NCBI GenBank assembly: GCA_950295325.1
Contig: OX485805.1
Span: 51,298,758 to 51,362,757 of the forward strand
Origin: Polytrichum commune
Lineage: Eukaryota > Streptophyta > Polytrichopsida > Polytrichales > Polytrichaceae
DNA: 64,000 bases
Direction of reading: 5' to 3'
Below, one piece after another: positions 20,692-31,084 of this stretch. The notes under the pieces were generated by a model. The model searched no databases and was not told where the DNA came from. It was given only the letters and a program-made list of their open reading frames with translations. The translations under genes were made by a program, and so were the position numbers. The stretch's first letter is position 1. Each line of letters begins with the position of its first letter.

Positions 20692-21460
20692 TGCACCTAC
20701 ATATATCTATAACGAGGTCATGCGACTACTTGAACTTGCTGGTATTGTAGAGTGTGAGTAGTATTGCAAATGGTCTATTAAGTACCATATATTTGAATGT
20801 CAAAATATGACATGTTTTGGTTTGGATTTTTATAATAAAAATGAGCAATGGGCTGGAAGTATTTCAAATGATTCAGTAACTTCATTTCTATTTAGACTAC
20901 GACCCAACCGTGAGCGGTTTGATTGATTGACATGGATAAATAATAACAAGTTTCTAAAAATAAAAAATAATTGAGAAGATTCTACGCATATCCGCGTAGT
21001 AACGTCTTCTTGGTATCCGCCTATAGATTATTCCTGCTTTATCACTAGCTCAATTTGGGATAGCACCAGTCAATGTAACCAACCGGATTCGAACCCGGGT
21101 TGATACAGACGTAATACCAGTCTCTTACACAACTCACATCCACAGGCGGATGTCTCAAAACCTAGTAGTTACCTACATATTGACTATTTCTAATATCTAA
21201 TTTCCTTTCATTTGTAGATTTTGGGCCTTAATTCAACCCGTGAGCAGTTTGAGTGGCTCACAATTATGGCACCTACATGTACGTATAATGAGGTTATGCA
21301 CCTACTTGAATTTGCTGGTGTTGTGGAATGTGAGTAGTTGTGCAAGTATTGGTTGTAACTACATGTATAAGGATGTCAATAAATGACATGTATTGGTTTA
21401 AATTATTATAATAAAAATCAGCAATGAATTGAAAGTGTTTTAAATGATCCATGGAAATAG
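20692..21460 (+). repeat. Duplicated 3' end of the transposase gene
   Basis: The last codons and 3' flank (caccta.at.ta..tataa.gaggt.atgc, through aataaaaat.agcaatg) occur at 20692-20870 and again at 21269-21425. The second copy still reads like the APTYIYNEVMRLLELAG C-terminus and has the same TGTGAGTAG ending. Between the copies lies other material, including a SINE-like block. Confidence 0.85.
20940..21180 (-). mobile_element. Possible tRNA-derived SINE
   Basis: On the minus strand a block contains GGGTTCGAATCCGG, a good RNA polymerase III B-box, about 45 nt after an A-box-like stretch (gtgagttgtgtaagagactgg). It ends in an AT-rich tail near 20950-20990. A full cloverleaf cannot be drawn, so a functional tRNA is unlikely. 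It sits between the two copies of the transposase 3' end. Confidence 0.4.
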
Positions 21461-21584
21461 GGCCCTTTCACTTGTGCTTCATTTAAGATATTGGCAATTT
21501 ACAATTGAAAATATACAATTAATTTGTCAAAATTTTGGTTGTGTATCCTAAACCCGTGTGTCTTTACTAAATTTGGAATCATTG

Positions 21585-21667
21585 CTCATATGTTACTGCT
21601 CATTGCTCATGTGATACTGCTCACCGCTCACCGTTCACTGCTCATCGCTCATAAGATAGCTTCCCTC
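21585..21667 (-). repeat. Right terminal inverted repeat made of TGAGC heptamers
   Basis: Read on the minus strand it begins GAGGGAAGCTATCTTATGAG, then runs through units gtgagc/atgagc as at the left end. It is followed on the plus strand by the second TSD copy at 21668-21677. Confidence 0.9.
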
Positions 21668-21840
21668 GAGATAGACCTATAGTAGTAGCTTATTCTCATC
21701 TTGTTGTGCATAGCAAATTTCCAATGATGCCTAGTGCAAATTTAAAGGGCAATCATTGTTTCTCCATGTCAAGAGAAGTGAGGGCGTACATATTGCATGC
21801 AATAGAGGAAAGGAGGGATGCATTTTTTTTGCACATGTAA
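21668..21840 (+). pseudogene. Terminal part of the DDE transposase, beyond the giant transposon
   Basis: Starting inside the TSD copy, the frame continues the gene broken at 6018: RDRPIVVAYSHLVVHSKFP, then MMPSANLKGNHCFSMSREV and a stop at 21838-21840. The YSHLV..xKFPM ending is what I recall for this transposase family. Confidence 0.6.
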
Positions 21841-22149
21841 CAATATTTTTTGTAACTTTCATAATATTGACTGGAGTATTGTCTTTATGTGGAAACTCAT
21901 TGAATACGAGGTATTTATCCCACACAACTTTTCTTAAGGGCCATCTTGTAGTGGACATAACCTTTGACAATGATTTTGGACATATTCTTTGATTGCAATA
22001 AGCATACATATGAGAAAATTTGTTTATATATCGCATTATGGAAGAAAATAAAATGCAAGTTATTATTTGTGTTTAAGGTTTAGGCTTTAGGGTTTAGGAC
22101 AATAAAAACATATTTGTGCTTATTGGTCTTTGTTGGTCACGAAAGGCAT

Positions 22150-22960
22150 TTTCAAGGAGGTGTTTCTATCATTTCTGTTCGTGGGCCACACATACGATAA
22201 TATTGATGCATCTTTTGGATGGTGGAGCATAAAGTCGCACGAGAAGGATTTTCCAATAATCCCACTCTTGATAAAGTTGTGAATGAATTTGGACAATATT
22301 CTTGTCATCTCATATTTGATTGAGAAGGTACCAACTTCAAAGCATTTATAGAACCATATCTTTGGAATGGAGTTCACGGTTTGATTGGGCACAGAAAGGC
22401 CCAAAATTTTTGGTTGTACATGCGTGAAGACAATATTCCAACCATACAATACAAACTATTGTGCATGATGCAAAATTTGAGTCAACCAGAGGGTCTTCTT
22501 GTTTGGCATGTTGACGAGGATGTTACCAAATGGAGAGCCCAAACCTTGCACACCAATACCACGAAGAATGTGGAGGATAGTATAGAGGGCATATTAAGCT
22601 TCATACGATATTGGGAATGTTTGCAGGGAGCAGATGTTGGTGGATCATTTCACCGCCAATATGGAATTTGGATAGGCTATTGGACATGTGTTCACTCTAT
22701 TTTGACGGACCTTCACCAAGTTAGCCCCCTTACTTTGAGGCATGATTTCTGGCCACAAAGTCATGTGGATGTTCCAACTTCGGAGGCTAGACTTTTGTAG
22801 AATGGGAGGTTCATGAGGAGTTTGAAGTTGACAACCATTACGTCGAGTCTGCTAGTAATTATCCCCCATCATCTTTTAGTGTTGCAGTGGATTGTCACAA
22901 AGGTTATATGCTTATTTGTATCTCAAAGATGATGCATATGCTAAACCAATTTGGATGGCA
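22150..22960 (+). pseudogene. DUF7869-like transposon protein remnant
   Basis: The frame shows FVGHTYDNIDASFGWWSIKS then FPIIPLLIK, the characteristic GHTxxDIDAxFGxWS block of DUF7869-type transposon proteins. After a stop and a frame change near 22380 it continues GHRKAQNFWLYMREDNIPTI, RYWECLQGADVGGSFHRQYG and LRHDFWPQSH. It ends at TAG 22798-22800, with a further diverged piece (DDAYAKPIWMARVL) near 22920-22960. It carries several stops, so it is not functional. It is a separate family from the DDE gene it adjoins. Confidence 0.6.
22350..22390 (+). repeat. Inverted duplicate of 23553-23593
   Basis: The segment tatctttggaatggagttca followed by cggtttgattgggca is present as its reverse complement at about 23553-23593. 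The rest of the surrounding sequence is not duplicated. Confidence 0.85.
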
Positions 22961-23019
22961 AGAGTTTTGTCTCAATTGAATTTTGTAACTTCTAGTTCTC
23001 GTTTTTAATAGATTCAGGT

Positions 23020-23237
23020 GAATGGCCTTATCAACTAAAATGAGCCAATTGGGCCTTTATGAGACAATCCGTACCGTCACAATTGATGAGATCTTTCATA
23101 TTATAATTGATTATTTGCATGGTTTTATAAACATGTGTGGGTGTATTGGAATGGTTGAGTTGTATTTTAAGAACCCTCAGCAGGTATTCTCTTGTACCAA
23201 CTAGCAATTGGCTCATTTTAGTTAATAAGGCCATCTG
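23020..23237. repeat. Inverted repeat with 31-bp arms, possible MITE
   Basis: The left arm ggccttatcaactaaaatga..gccaattg pairs with the right arm caattggctcattttagttaataaggccat. The arms differ at about one position and the loop is about 150 bp of AT-rich sequence. No clear TSD is visible. It could be a small MITE or a foldback. Confidence 0.6.
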
Positions 23238-23239
23238 GA

Positions 23240-25182
23240 GTACTATCAATTGACAACACATAACAAAGATGTGATTTGTCATTACATAAATTGAGATACA
23301 AATCATAATTTTCATTGGAGGGTGGATTCTAAGCATGATTTAACTTGGATAGACACAAATTCCATATTCATAACATAAAAACCACAGAGAAATCATAGTG
23401 GGTCACTATCCATCCCTGAAAAATACATAACAGTTGCAACAAACAACCTCATTCGCCTTACGGGTGAAAAGCCAATGAGAACTTGGTAGAAGTTAAGTTG
23501 TTTGGTCATGAGCAACCATCAATAATATCCAGCCCATGTGTACTTGATATACTATTGCCCAATCAAACCGTGAACTCCATTCCAAAGATACGGTAATATT
23601 ATAATAAACTACTAGTAAGTCTATGTGCATTTTGTGTTTGATACATCTGGGCTAGACTTTGGGCATATATTGTGAGATTATGCCTCATAATCGATGGGGC
23701 CTCTTCTTTGGGAACCTCTATACAGGCCACCCTAGATTCCCTGTGAGTGAAGAGCTCCAACATACCAATCTTGTGACTTCTGTTTGTGGCTATTTGAACA
23801 GACGTGGAACTTGTGAGCTTGGGTATTCTTACAATTGTAATATTCAAATCTGAATCTGCTCTACTTTCAAATGGACACCGCTCCTGTCACCCACAACTTG
23901 CCTCGTGTCCCTTCTTGCCTGTTAATGGAAAGCTCCAACATAGATAATGGGTGGCGCACATGACTAACCTCCCTGGGTCTTATAAGTACCACTCCGAATG
24001 CAAGATTTCATCATTTCGCAGGCACATGTTTCAGGGTTACTTAGTTCTGTTTCTTGACTTCCAGCCATGGCATACTTGAAAGAGGATTGCCAGTGAACAA
24101 CACAGTATTTTATGGAAGCCCATGACAAGGCCGAGTCTTACTTTCATATTTGTGTCCACTCTGGCACAATTTCATATGGGTCATTTTCATTTTGTTCATA
24201 ATTATGGAGAAGGCTGTGATTAAATTGGGGATCAATCTTGTGCATTACTTTTCTGATTCGCAGATGGTGCGAGGTACCTGTTGAGGACGTTTTGCACCCA
24301 CGCTAACTTCAACCTCATCTGCGATGTCAAAGCCCACAATCATTCATCTTCATCCAATTCATCTGATTCTGATTCATCTCATGCTCATCAACATCGCCAT
24401 CATACCTACACTAATGGCGGTCGGTATATGACAGTCCTAAGAGCGCTATGAAATCGAAGAACTTGAAGAAAGCCAGGCAAGTGTGTGACGAGGGAGAGTC
24501 TCCAAGTAGATGGTGATGAACATGCAGATCTCGTTGAATGAGAGCATGTGAGTCAATGGTGGAGCCAGGATATCAGAAGCCCAGACAGTACAGTACTTAG
24601 GGTAGCAGAAGACTATTGAATAACAGTGTAGGTAGGGTCTGTTTGGATTTTAAAAATCCAGTGAATTTGCAATGTATTCCTTATGAGAAATAAATTTATG
24701 TATATCAACAGTACGTGTCTAAAAAACACACCCGATACTGCCGAAATATACGAATATATGGCTTATACCATATATTTCAGCAGTTGGCAACCTGCTATTG
24801 GACCTTTGCTATTCAACGATCGATGATATAGTTTTAGCATGCCAAATGTCGTTACGGCAAGTGGCACATCTGCAACTAGCGTAATTTTTTTGATTTCGCC
24901 CACGAAGTTACTTCATGTGTGAATCTACCCAGATAAAAACGAATGACAAATAATAACTTACACCCATGATCTAGTGCCCTACAAATCCTCTGAGCAATAG
25001 GTCAGAATTGACAACCTAGAAGCTTTGGATAATGTTAGCTTTCCCTTTCTTAAGTAGAATGTCATGAAGTTGTCCCAACATAGACATATGTTGGAACTCA
25101 ATGGGCAAGTACTATAGTGTAGATAATCTCCCCAAATGGGACATTATTATGCTCAAAACCCACGAATGTCTACAATGTTGTT
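23240..25182. other. No certain gene; one possible exon near 24265-24450
   Basis: A good acceptor (cttttctgattcgcag) precedes a frame with a Ser/Asp/His-rich stretch (SSDSDSSHAHQHRHHT), but the frame soon stops and no domain is seen. A short hairpin of 'gccgaaatata' type lies near 24740-24785. Otherwise AT-rich. Confidence 0.3.
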
Positions 25183-25190
25183 GTTGCTGG

Positions 25191-25848
25191 CAGGGTTGTC
25201 TATCCCGATGTCATGACGGTGTCGTGCCGTCATGACGTGTCGTGTCGTGACGGACCCCTCCGTCACGACACAATAGGGTCCACGTAGGGTCAACCTAGGG
25301 GACAGCTAGTAGGGTGGGTAAAATACTTACCTTCTTGCCAAGGTGGCGTCCTATGTGGTAGAAAAGGCCGACGTGGACGTGGATATGCCTAGCGCCAGGT
25401 AAACCATTTTGCCATTCTGTTATCATTCTGTTAAAATCAAAGTAATAAAATATGACTAAGGAGTGTGTGGGGCGGACGGGGGACGAGGGTGGGGCGGACG
25501 GGGGCGGACGGGGTGCGGGGGAGCGGGTGCGGATGGTGGGGGAGGGGGTGCGAACGGGAAGGAAAAAAAAAAAAAAAAAAAAAGGACGGACGGGGAGAGA
25601 GGGGGGGCGGACGGGGGCTAGTAATTTTTTCCCCACTTTACCTCTACTTTGCTGACATGTCATCACACGTGGACATCTTACATCCTACGTGTCCGAAATG
25701 GGGTAATGTAATTACACACAAAATTCGGTAAAATTCAAGTCCGTTAGGATAAAGACAGCATCCGGCATAATGTCGTGACGGATACGTGTCGTGACGGCAC
25801 GACATTATGCCGAGATTAGCCTCCGTCACGACACAATAGACAACCCTG
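25191..25848. mobile_element. Non-autonomous hAT-type element, 658 bp
   Basis: The terminal inverted repeat CAGGGTTGTCTAT is perfect at both ends, and the element is flanked by identical 8-bp repeats GTTGCTGG at 25183-25190 and 25849-25856. An 8-bp TSD with CAGGG ends is the hAT signature. Subterminal regions contain several inverted GTCGTGACGG motifs. The middle (25465-25620) is extremely G-rich with a poly-A run on the plus strand. It encodes no transposase. Confidence 0.92.
25465..25620 (+). repeat. G-rich low-complexity core with G-quadruplex potential
   Basis: Runs of three to seven G alternate with short spacers (for example gcggacgggggcggacgggg) and are interrupted by about 21 A near 25563-25583. 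The open frames found across it are artefacts of composition. Confidence 0.7.
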
Positions 25849-25856
25849 GTTGCTGG

Positions 25857-28800
25857 AAAAAATGTTGAAATTTTCTTATGTGCTTCCGTCACATCTTCTT
25901 CATGATGTGATCACATTCTATGTAGATCTTCACATTACAAGCATATGAGACAACTTGGGCAATATGTTCTATGTCAATGAAATTGTCCAGTGTCACCCGA
26001 TTGGAAATTTGAAGACTAAATGACATGAAAAGTGCCCGAATTTTACACTAGGATGACCTATAAGAAGTGTTTAAATAAATGGCAGTTTCATATGGTCTAA
26101 ACATGTCATATAGAGGATGTCATTTGGAAGGTTGTTAAATGCCAAGTCACACTATCGTTTCTTGTTGGAGTTACCTCCTCTTATGTTGATATTTGTAGTT
26201 CTATGTAAAGTAACTAGTAAAAATTATTAAGAAAATTCACACATTTTCACTAATTATGAAGGTTGTTAGTTTTATTCATTTTTTACTTAATTTTTATCAC
26301 AATAACATCCATATTATATCTATGGTCCTCATGATGCGTACCTACGCCACCTTATGTGGTCACCATATCTCTCCTGTACCCCTAGCAATTAATAGTTCTA
26401 TTGCCCCGCTAGTGCTATGGTTTGCGAGAAAACACCCATCAAATGTGATGGTTTCAAAATCACCCTATGTTCACATTCATATTTGATCATTGCCATTCAT
26501 TATCGATGTTGCCCTTCCCATCTTGATATCATGGTCATGTATGCATCTTTATTTGGGTCCACATCATTCATATGGATATGATTGTGTGCAAAATTTCAAA
26601 ATCCACAAGTCTCTGAACTGATTCATGCTCAAAAATGCAAAATTGGTGTGGACGACCACTTTGTTTTTAATAGTAAACCCGTGTACTACGTGTTGTTCAT
26701 GACAAGATGATTTCATGTATATCTCAATCATGCTACTCCATGACACCCCCTATCCATTAAGACTTGTAATTGTGACCTCAAGGCAATAATTACCAACCTT
26801 GACCACTATAGGCTGCCAACATATTTTCCGATCAAGTCAACATGACTGGATGTGGCATCCACTAATGGACTGTGATATAATTGCTACCATCCACTAAGCT
26901 TAATCTCTCACTTCTCACCTATGTTTCATCATAACTGTCCTTTACTTCCATGACTATTTAACCCCCCCCTATACTAAAAATAGACATACAAATATATATA
27001 TATATATATATAGTGTTGAAAATAATCTTGACATGTATTGACACTTACATGCACCATGCAAGTTACATTGAACCATAACCACAACACTAAAAAAATCTTT
27101 ATTCATGCATCCAAATAACCACAATAAAATAACGATAAATTTAAATTTTCTATTGTGGTAAAAATAATAAAAATGGTGTGGATTATGGACATACGAGAGT
27201 GGGAAAACCTCACACAAGGTGGTTGCAAATAGGTTTGTGATTGTATGTTAATTTCATGAACGCTTGTGTGTATGTTGTTTTCTTGCGTCGTATTAATGGC
27301 AATGCAAGAAACAAATAAAGAATTATAGACTAGACAAATGAATTAGATAGGTGAGGTTAGAGAATCAATGAAGTACATGGGAAGGAGGACCCCCCCCCCC
27401 CTTGCGCGGCACACGAGGCGGCACAAGGGACGATTGGGCACACTCTTGGAACAATAGGTGTCATTCACACCAAATTGACGTGGAGTAGGGAATTGTATAT
27501 AAGCAAGTCGAAGGGAGCGAAACCCCTGGTGGGTAATATGACTATTGGGGAAGTGATTCTAGTGGGGAAAATGCACCATTTGGGCCTTAGGAAAAGGCAA
27601 GATTACCTTGGGAGAGGATTGGACCCCTCCTTTCTACCCCAATTGCAAAAGAAACACTGAATATGGAAGCACACTAAGTGTAGTGGATGGTGGTTGTGGA
27701 TCAAATCCACATAGAATATATGAACCCAATTTTACAACAATAAAGCACTCCTTGTCAATGCACTTTTGATAGACCATGCTCGTTTAGTGTCACACAAGTG
27801 AAGGGCACCACGAACATGTTGCTTAGGCATACAATATATTGTCGATTATTTTGGGATCATTAATAATTTAGCTACCATTTACAGTACACAATTCTAGTAG
27901 TGCATTAATAAATCTACCATTGTGATACATTTGAATATTCTTTCACTAACGTGGAACATTTGCCCAGGTCTCATATTCTTGTAGTTAGATGCCAACAACA
28001 ATATTTCCTCAGCCCCAACATGCGCTTTGAAGGTGGCTATAAAATCTTTGCTCATTCACAAGCTAGCCTAAGTTAGATGTGAAAGAGGGTAAGAGATCGA
28101 TTTAACCCAGCTGCTTTGATGTGACTTCAACAACATAATCACATTATGGTGTTGTAAAGTGAAAATTACTTGACACCTTAGAAAAGGATTGCAAACAATT
28201 TGCTAAATATATAAGCAAACGATCACCTCTTTCTTCTTGGAAAAACAAAAAGGACATCAAGTTGGCCACATAGTTGATATCTATCATAGTAGGGCCACAC
28301 CGGAGGGTCTAGCTGGGCCCCACTTAGCCCATCCGGGGGGTTTTGGGTGCTTGTCCCATCTGCCATGGATGGGCGGTCCTAGCTTAGGGGGGGGGGGCAC
28401 TGCACCGGGTAGGCTAGCTGGGCCTCGGCTGTACCCCCCTGTGTAGCCAGGCTTTCAACATAAATACTCTCTAAAGAATATCAGGAACCTCATCATGTCC
28501 TTAAGAGAAAACATGAGAAATAAAGAATCCTAATAGTCTTTGAAATCTTCTTTGCTAGTGAAATCATGAACAAATAAAATACATGGCCTTAAGTGGCGGT
28601 TTGAGTCACCTAATGTCAAGCATCGAGCAAATGCAAGTAATTTTGGCGAGGCTTTTACATTTGAGAGAAACATTTTGAGGAACTTACACCACACCATAGC
28701 AACAAGATCTTGCTGAACTCATTAACTTCATAGACTTGTCACCATACACATTAGAATTTTTCGCAATGCAAAATATGAGAAAAAGAAACTGCAAGAGCTC

Positions 28801-29550
28801 CTCATTGTCCAATTTTGAGAATGCACAAACTGCAAACTTATTCGAGGAGGATGTCGTGAAATATGAGAATACCGCAAAGCAAGAAATTGATAGGGAATGG
28901 CTTCTATCTAAGGATGCACTTCCATGTGCCAACAAAGTTGGCAAGAACCACTAGATGACCAAAAAAATGGACCCCCTTCGATAAGGAATTTTATTCTACC
29001 TTTCCTCCGAAAACAAAAGTCAATGGCCAACACAATTGTAGCGGATAGTTGAAGTTTGATTTGCAGGAACACCAAACAACCTCTCTTTTCTAAAACCCAA
29101 AACTTGACTTTCATTTGCGCAAAAGCATTAATTCCATAATATGTTGGTGTAGACCCGAAATCATCATAATTTACACTAATGTTTTTTGGATGCCATTTTC
29201 TTATTATTCAAACCTTCGCCTAAGTTTCGTAATTTAAAAAAATTATTTTCATATGTCTAGGATCTTAAGATATAAAGCTCAATCAATACAATCATGCAAC
29301 ACTCAAAATAGATAAACGCAAGGGCAGTCACATTCCAACTTACATGTTTGACAACAAAACAAATACATTGTCTCGCAGAGTTCAATGATCTTAGATCTCA
29401 TTGACATGTTGTGCCTTTGTTGGATACGATGGTCGGGCTATCCTCGATAGTATACATGTGTCCGCCTACTACATATTGTAACCAGACTCTTCATGCATAA
29501 TACACATATTCCCCCAACTCCACACTTGGAAGTGCTGGGCCATCAAGATG
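25857..29550. other. Gene-poor AT-rich stretch with simple repeats
   Basis: I recognise no gene. Present are an (AT)n run near 26993-27012, a C run near 27390-27402, a G run near 28386-28395 inside a GC-rich patch (28280-28445), and short open frames without domain signals. An open frame at 28736-28954 plus (NFENAQTANLFEEDVVKYEN) is polar and could be an old exon, but has no support beyond its length. Confidence 0.4.
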
Positions 29551-29556
29551 CTTAAG

Positions 29557-29835
29557 ATAATGGACAATGCTTCGCCAATGCCGACGAACTCTATTTTCTT
29601 CGCTGGAATGGGCTGCCGGCACATGGACGTGTGCCTATGGGAACCCTGCTAATTTTCACCCAAGTGACATTTGGCATCCATATCACGGTATCCACATGGC
29701 TTCATCTCCTCGTCGGGAGTTGCCTCTTGTCGCCATGGCCTGGACCTCCTCTCCAGTTTATGAGGTATGTAGTTCTTGTGTTGCAGGTGGATCAAAACTT
29801 AGTAAGAATTCCAAGGTAGCTGCAATCCTATGATG
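29557..29835 (+). other. Coding-like GC-richer exon, unrecognised
   Basis: Base composition rises over this interval, and a frame from 29567 (MLRQCRRTLFSSLEWAAGTW) stays open to a possible donor near 29765 (tatgag|gtatgt) and on to 29833. A 22-bp run between that donor and tgttgcag is too short to be an intron. No family is recognised; either of two frames could be the true one. It precedes the duplicated promoter region of the next locus. Confidence 0.25.
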
Positions 29836-29887
29836 ATATTTGCAGAGATCCATCCCTTGAAAGTTTGCAGTGTTTTGAGCATTTGAA

Positions 29888-30655
29888 ATTGATTGCCCCG
29901 AAGTTAGTTTTGTCGTTGTATGCGAGATTAGGGCGACAGAGATATAAGAAACATCTGTTGATTTATTTTAAGGATTGCTGGCAGTAGAATTGCTTATGGT
30001 TGAACAGAGCTTGAAGACTCAAATATATATCGTTATTGACGGTTCGTGATATGATGTTGTAGATCGACGATTGCTGGAAGCCAGACAACGTTCGAGACAG
30101 TTGCAAAAGAGGTATGAATTAGCTCCATCGTGTGCCTGTTGTGGTTAATCCATAGTATTTCATCCCTCCGTGTCAAAGTTGACGAGTTTTTGAGTATCAG
30201 TCCTTCAGTAGATTGTTTTCTAGCGAGGTAGCTGCATTTCTAATCTGACATTTTATGTGAACTATGCCTTGTTTTGCATAGTTTTGAGAATTCGAATCCA
30301 TTACATCGAAATTGTTGACGTCTTGTTGTTGTGTGCGAGATTGCGACGAGAGAGCACTAAGAAACCATTGTTGATTTCTTTTGAGGCTTGCTGCAAGTGG
30401 GATGGCTATGGTTGGAAGAGCTTGAAGTAAGACTCGACTACATTTATTACTGACATTTCTTGATATGGTGTAGATCATCAATTTGAAGCCTGACAACGTT
30501 TGAGGCAGTTGCAAAAGAGGTATTAAGCTCAACCGTGTGGCTACAGTTGTGATCAATCCATAGTGCTTCGTCCCTAAGTCAAAGCCGACGACTCTCTCGG
30601 ATCAATTCTGGCGAGTATATAAATATTCGTCCTTCACTAGATTGGTTTCTCGAAT
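29888..30655 (+). repeat. Tandem duplication upstream of the small gene, unit about 400 bp
   Basis: Blocks in 29888-30234 and 30303-30655 share the same order: tgcgagatta..gcgac, attgctggcag/cttgctgcaag, 'gacaacgtt.gag.cagttgc' with aaaagaggtat, and 'ccttca.tagattg.tttct'. Only the right copy contains the TATA box at 30616, so only it has a recognisable core promoter. Confidence 0.75.
30616..30625 (+). promoter_or_regulatory. TATA box of the small-protein gene
   Basis: TATATAAATA lies 200 bp upstream of the ATG at 30816 within the right copy of the duplicated flank. The corresponding left copy reads gagtttttgagtatcag and lacks it. Confidence 0.5.
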
Positions 30656-30815
30656 ATAGTTCCCTTCCAAATTCAGCATGGACTAATTATAATGTGGAGT
30701 CCTGCATACGATGTGTCCGTTCTTGCTGTGGGGCCCTCGTATATGCACATGGTTAGATTGCATCTCCTCCTTGTTGTGCAGATTGTTGTGACATCAGCCG
30801 AATTACAAATTGAAG

Positions 30816-31064
30816 ATGTCGGGAGCACAAGGAGCGAATCCACCTGGTGCACAAACCTCCACAACCTATTCGACCGCACCGAATGCAGACACAGGCAAAA
30901 CAGCGCACAAGATAGACTCCACAGAGGACGTGAAAGGCTTGCCCGTGGAGCTTGCAGCAGATAAGGCGCCAAACCCTAAAGAATCGGCGGGCCTTGGCGG
31001 TCCAGTTTTTGGCGCCAATGATGGCCCTGACAAGGGTGTCACCGGCAGCTCCTTCACTGCCTAG
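30816..31064 (+). CDS. Small hydrophilic LEA-like protein, 82 aa
   Basis: ATG 30816 begins MSGAQGANPPGAQTSTTYST and ends GVTGSSFTA before TAG. The protein is rich in Gly, Ala, Pro, Thr and Asp/Lys, has no cysteine or hydrophobic core, and is probably disordered, like small stress or late-embryogenesis proteins; that likeness is compositional and no LEA motif can be named. Composition is GC-richer than the surroundings, the frame is intact, and a TATA box lies upstream. It is therefore the best candidate host gene in the window. An upstream 5' leader of about 170 nt, possibly with an intron, is likely. The ATG was chosen because the frame has no earlier ATG. Confidence 0.5.
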   Translation: MSGAQGANPPGAQTSTTYSTAPNADTGKTAHKIDSTEDVKGLPVELAADKAPNPKESAGLGGPVFGANDGPDKGVTGSSFTA

Positions 31065-31084
31065 AGAGCATCATCCAGTGCATG

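Larger units (their letters stand above)
12745..20761 (+). pseudogene. Mutator-like transposase with SWIM zinc finger, multiply broken
   Basis: Start ATG 12745 (MATIKAHGSF). Order: N-terminal region with VFVLSDSEDD; a Cys-rich DNA-binding-like region (CSMDGIDKMCDGHPW and FRRSTCAGHLQC); catalytic core with IIFDHVKRLKDW, VCCDMQSED, FMADSAQANW and HWSASLDKV; then PTCNLAETVHNKW; and near the C-terminus a SWIM finger, CxC (20558-20566), 19 residues, CxH (20624-20632). An intron at 14879-14958 is bounded by GTAAGT and TTCATAG. Breaks: a frameshift near 12810-12838, a 1-2 nt indel near 13885, TGA at 14324-14326 where a Trp codon (TGG) is likely, a duplicated exon start (14959 and 15323), the LTR-type insertion at 15561-19626, and TAG at 19715-19717. 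Otherwise the frame is continuous on both sides of the insertion. It would act in the nucleus on the heptamer termini. Confidence 0.8.
6019..21667. mobile_element. Giant Mutator-like DNA transposon carrying a ParB-methyltransferase-like gene
   Basis: The element is 15649 bp, or about 11.6 kb without the nested LTR element and its extra TSD. Inverted ends begin GGGGAGTGCTATCTTATGAG on the left and GAGGGAAGCTATCTTATGAG on the right (reverse complement). Both continue into TGAGCR heptamers, and the 10-bp TSD is perfect. Contents in order: ParB-methyltransferase-like gene (minus), two palindromic repeat arrays within its probable intron 1, a divergent promoter spacer, and a transposase with a SWIM zinc finger (plus) interrupted by an LTR-type element. 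Assignment to the MULE group rests on TSD length, the transposase core layout and the SWIM finger. Both genes carry stops or frameshifts, so this copy is not autonomous. A second terminus and gene copy lie at 36-39.1 kb. Confidence 0.9.

Noticed and set aside
21070-21140. tRNA gene on the minus strand
   Set aside because: The B-box is good, but acceptor and D stems cannot be formed and an AT-rich tail follows. A tRNA-derived SINE fits better.
25452-25731. Gly/Arg-rich ORFs in the G-rich stretch
   Set aside because: Two frames are open only because the sequence is G-rich; they fall inside a non-autonomous hAT element.
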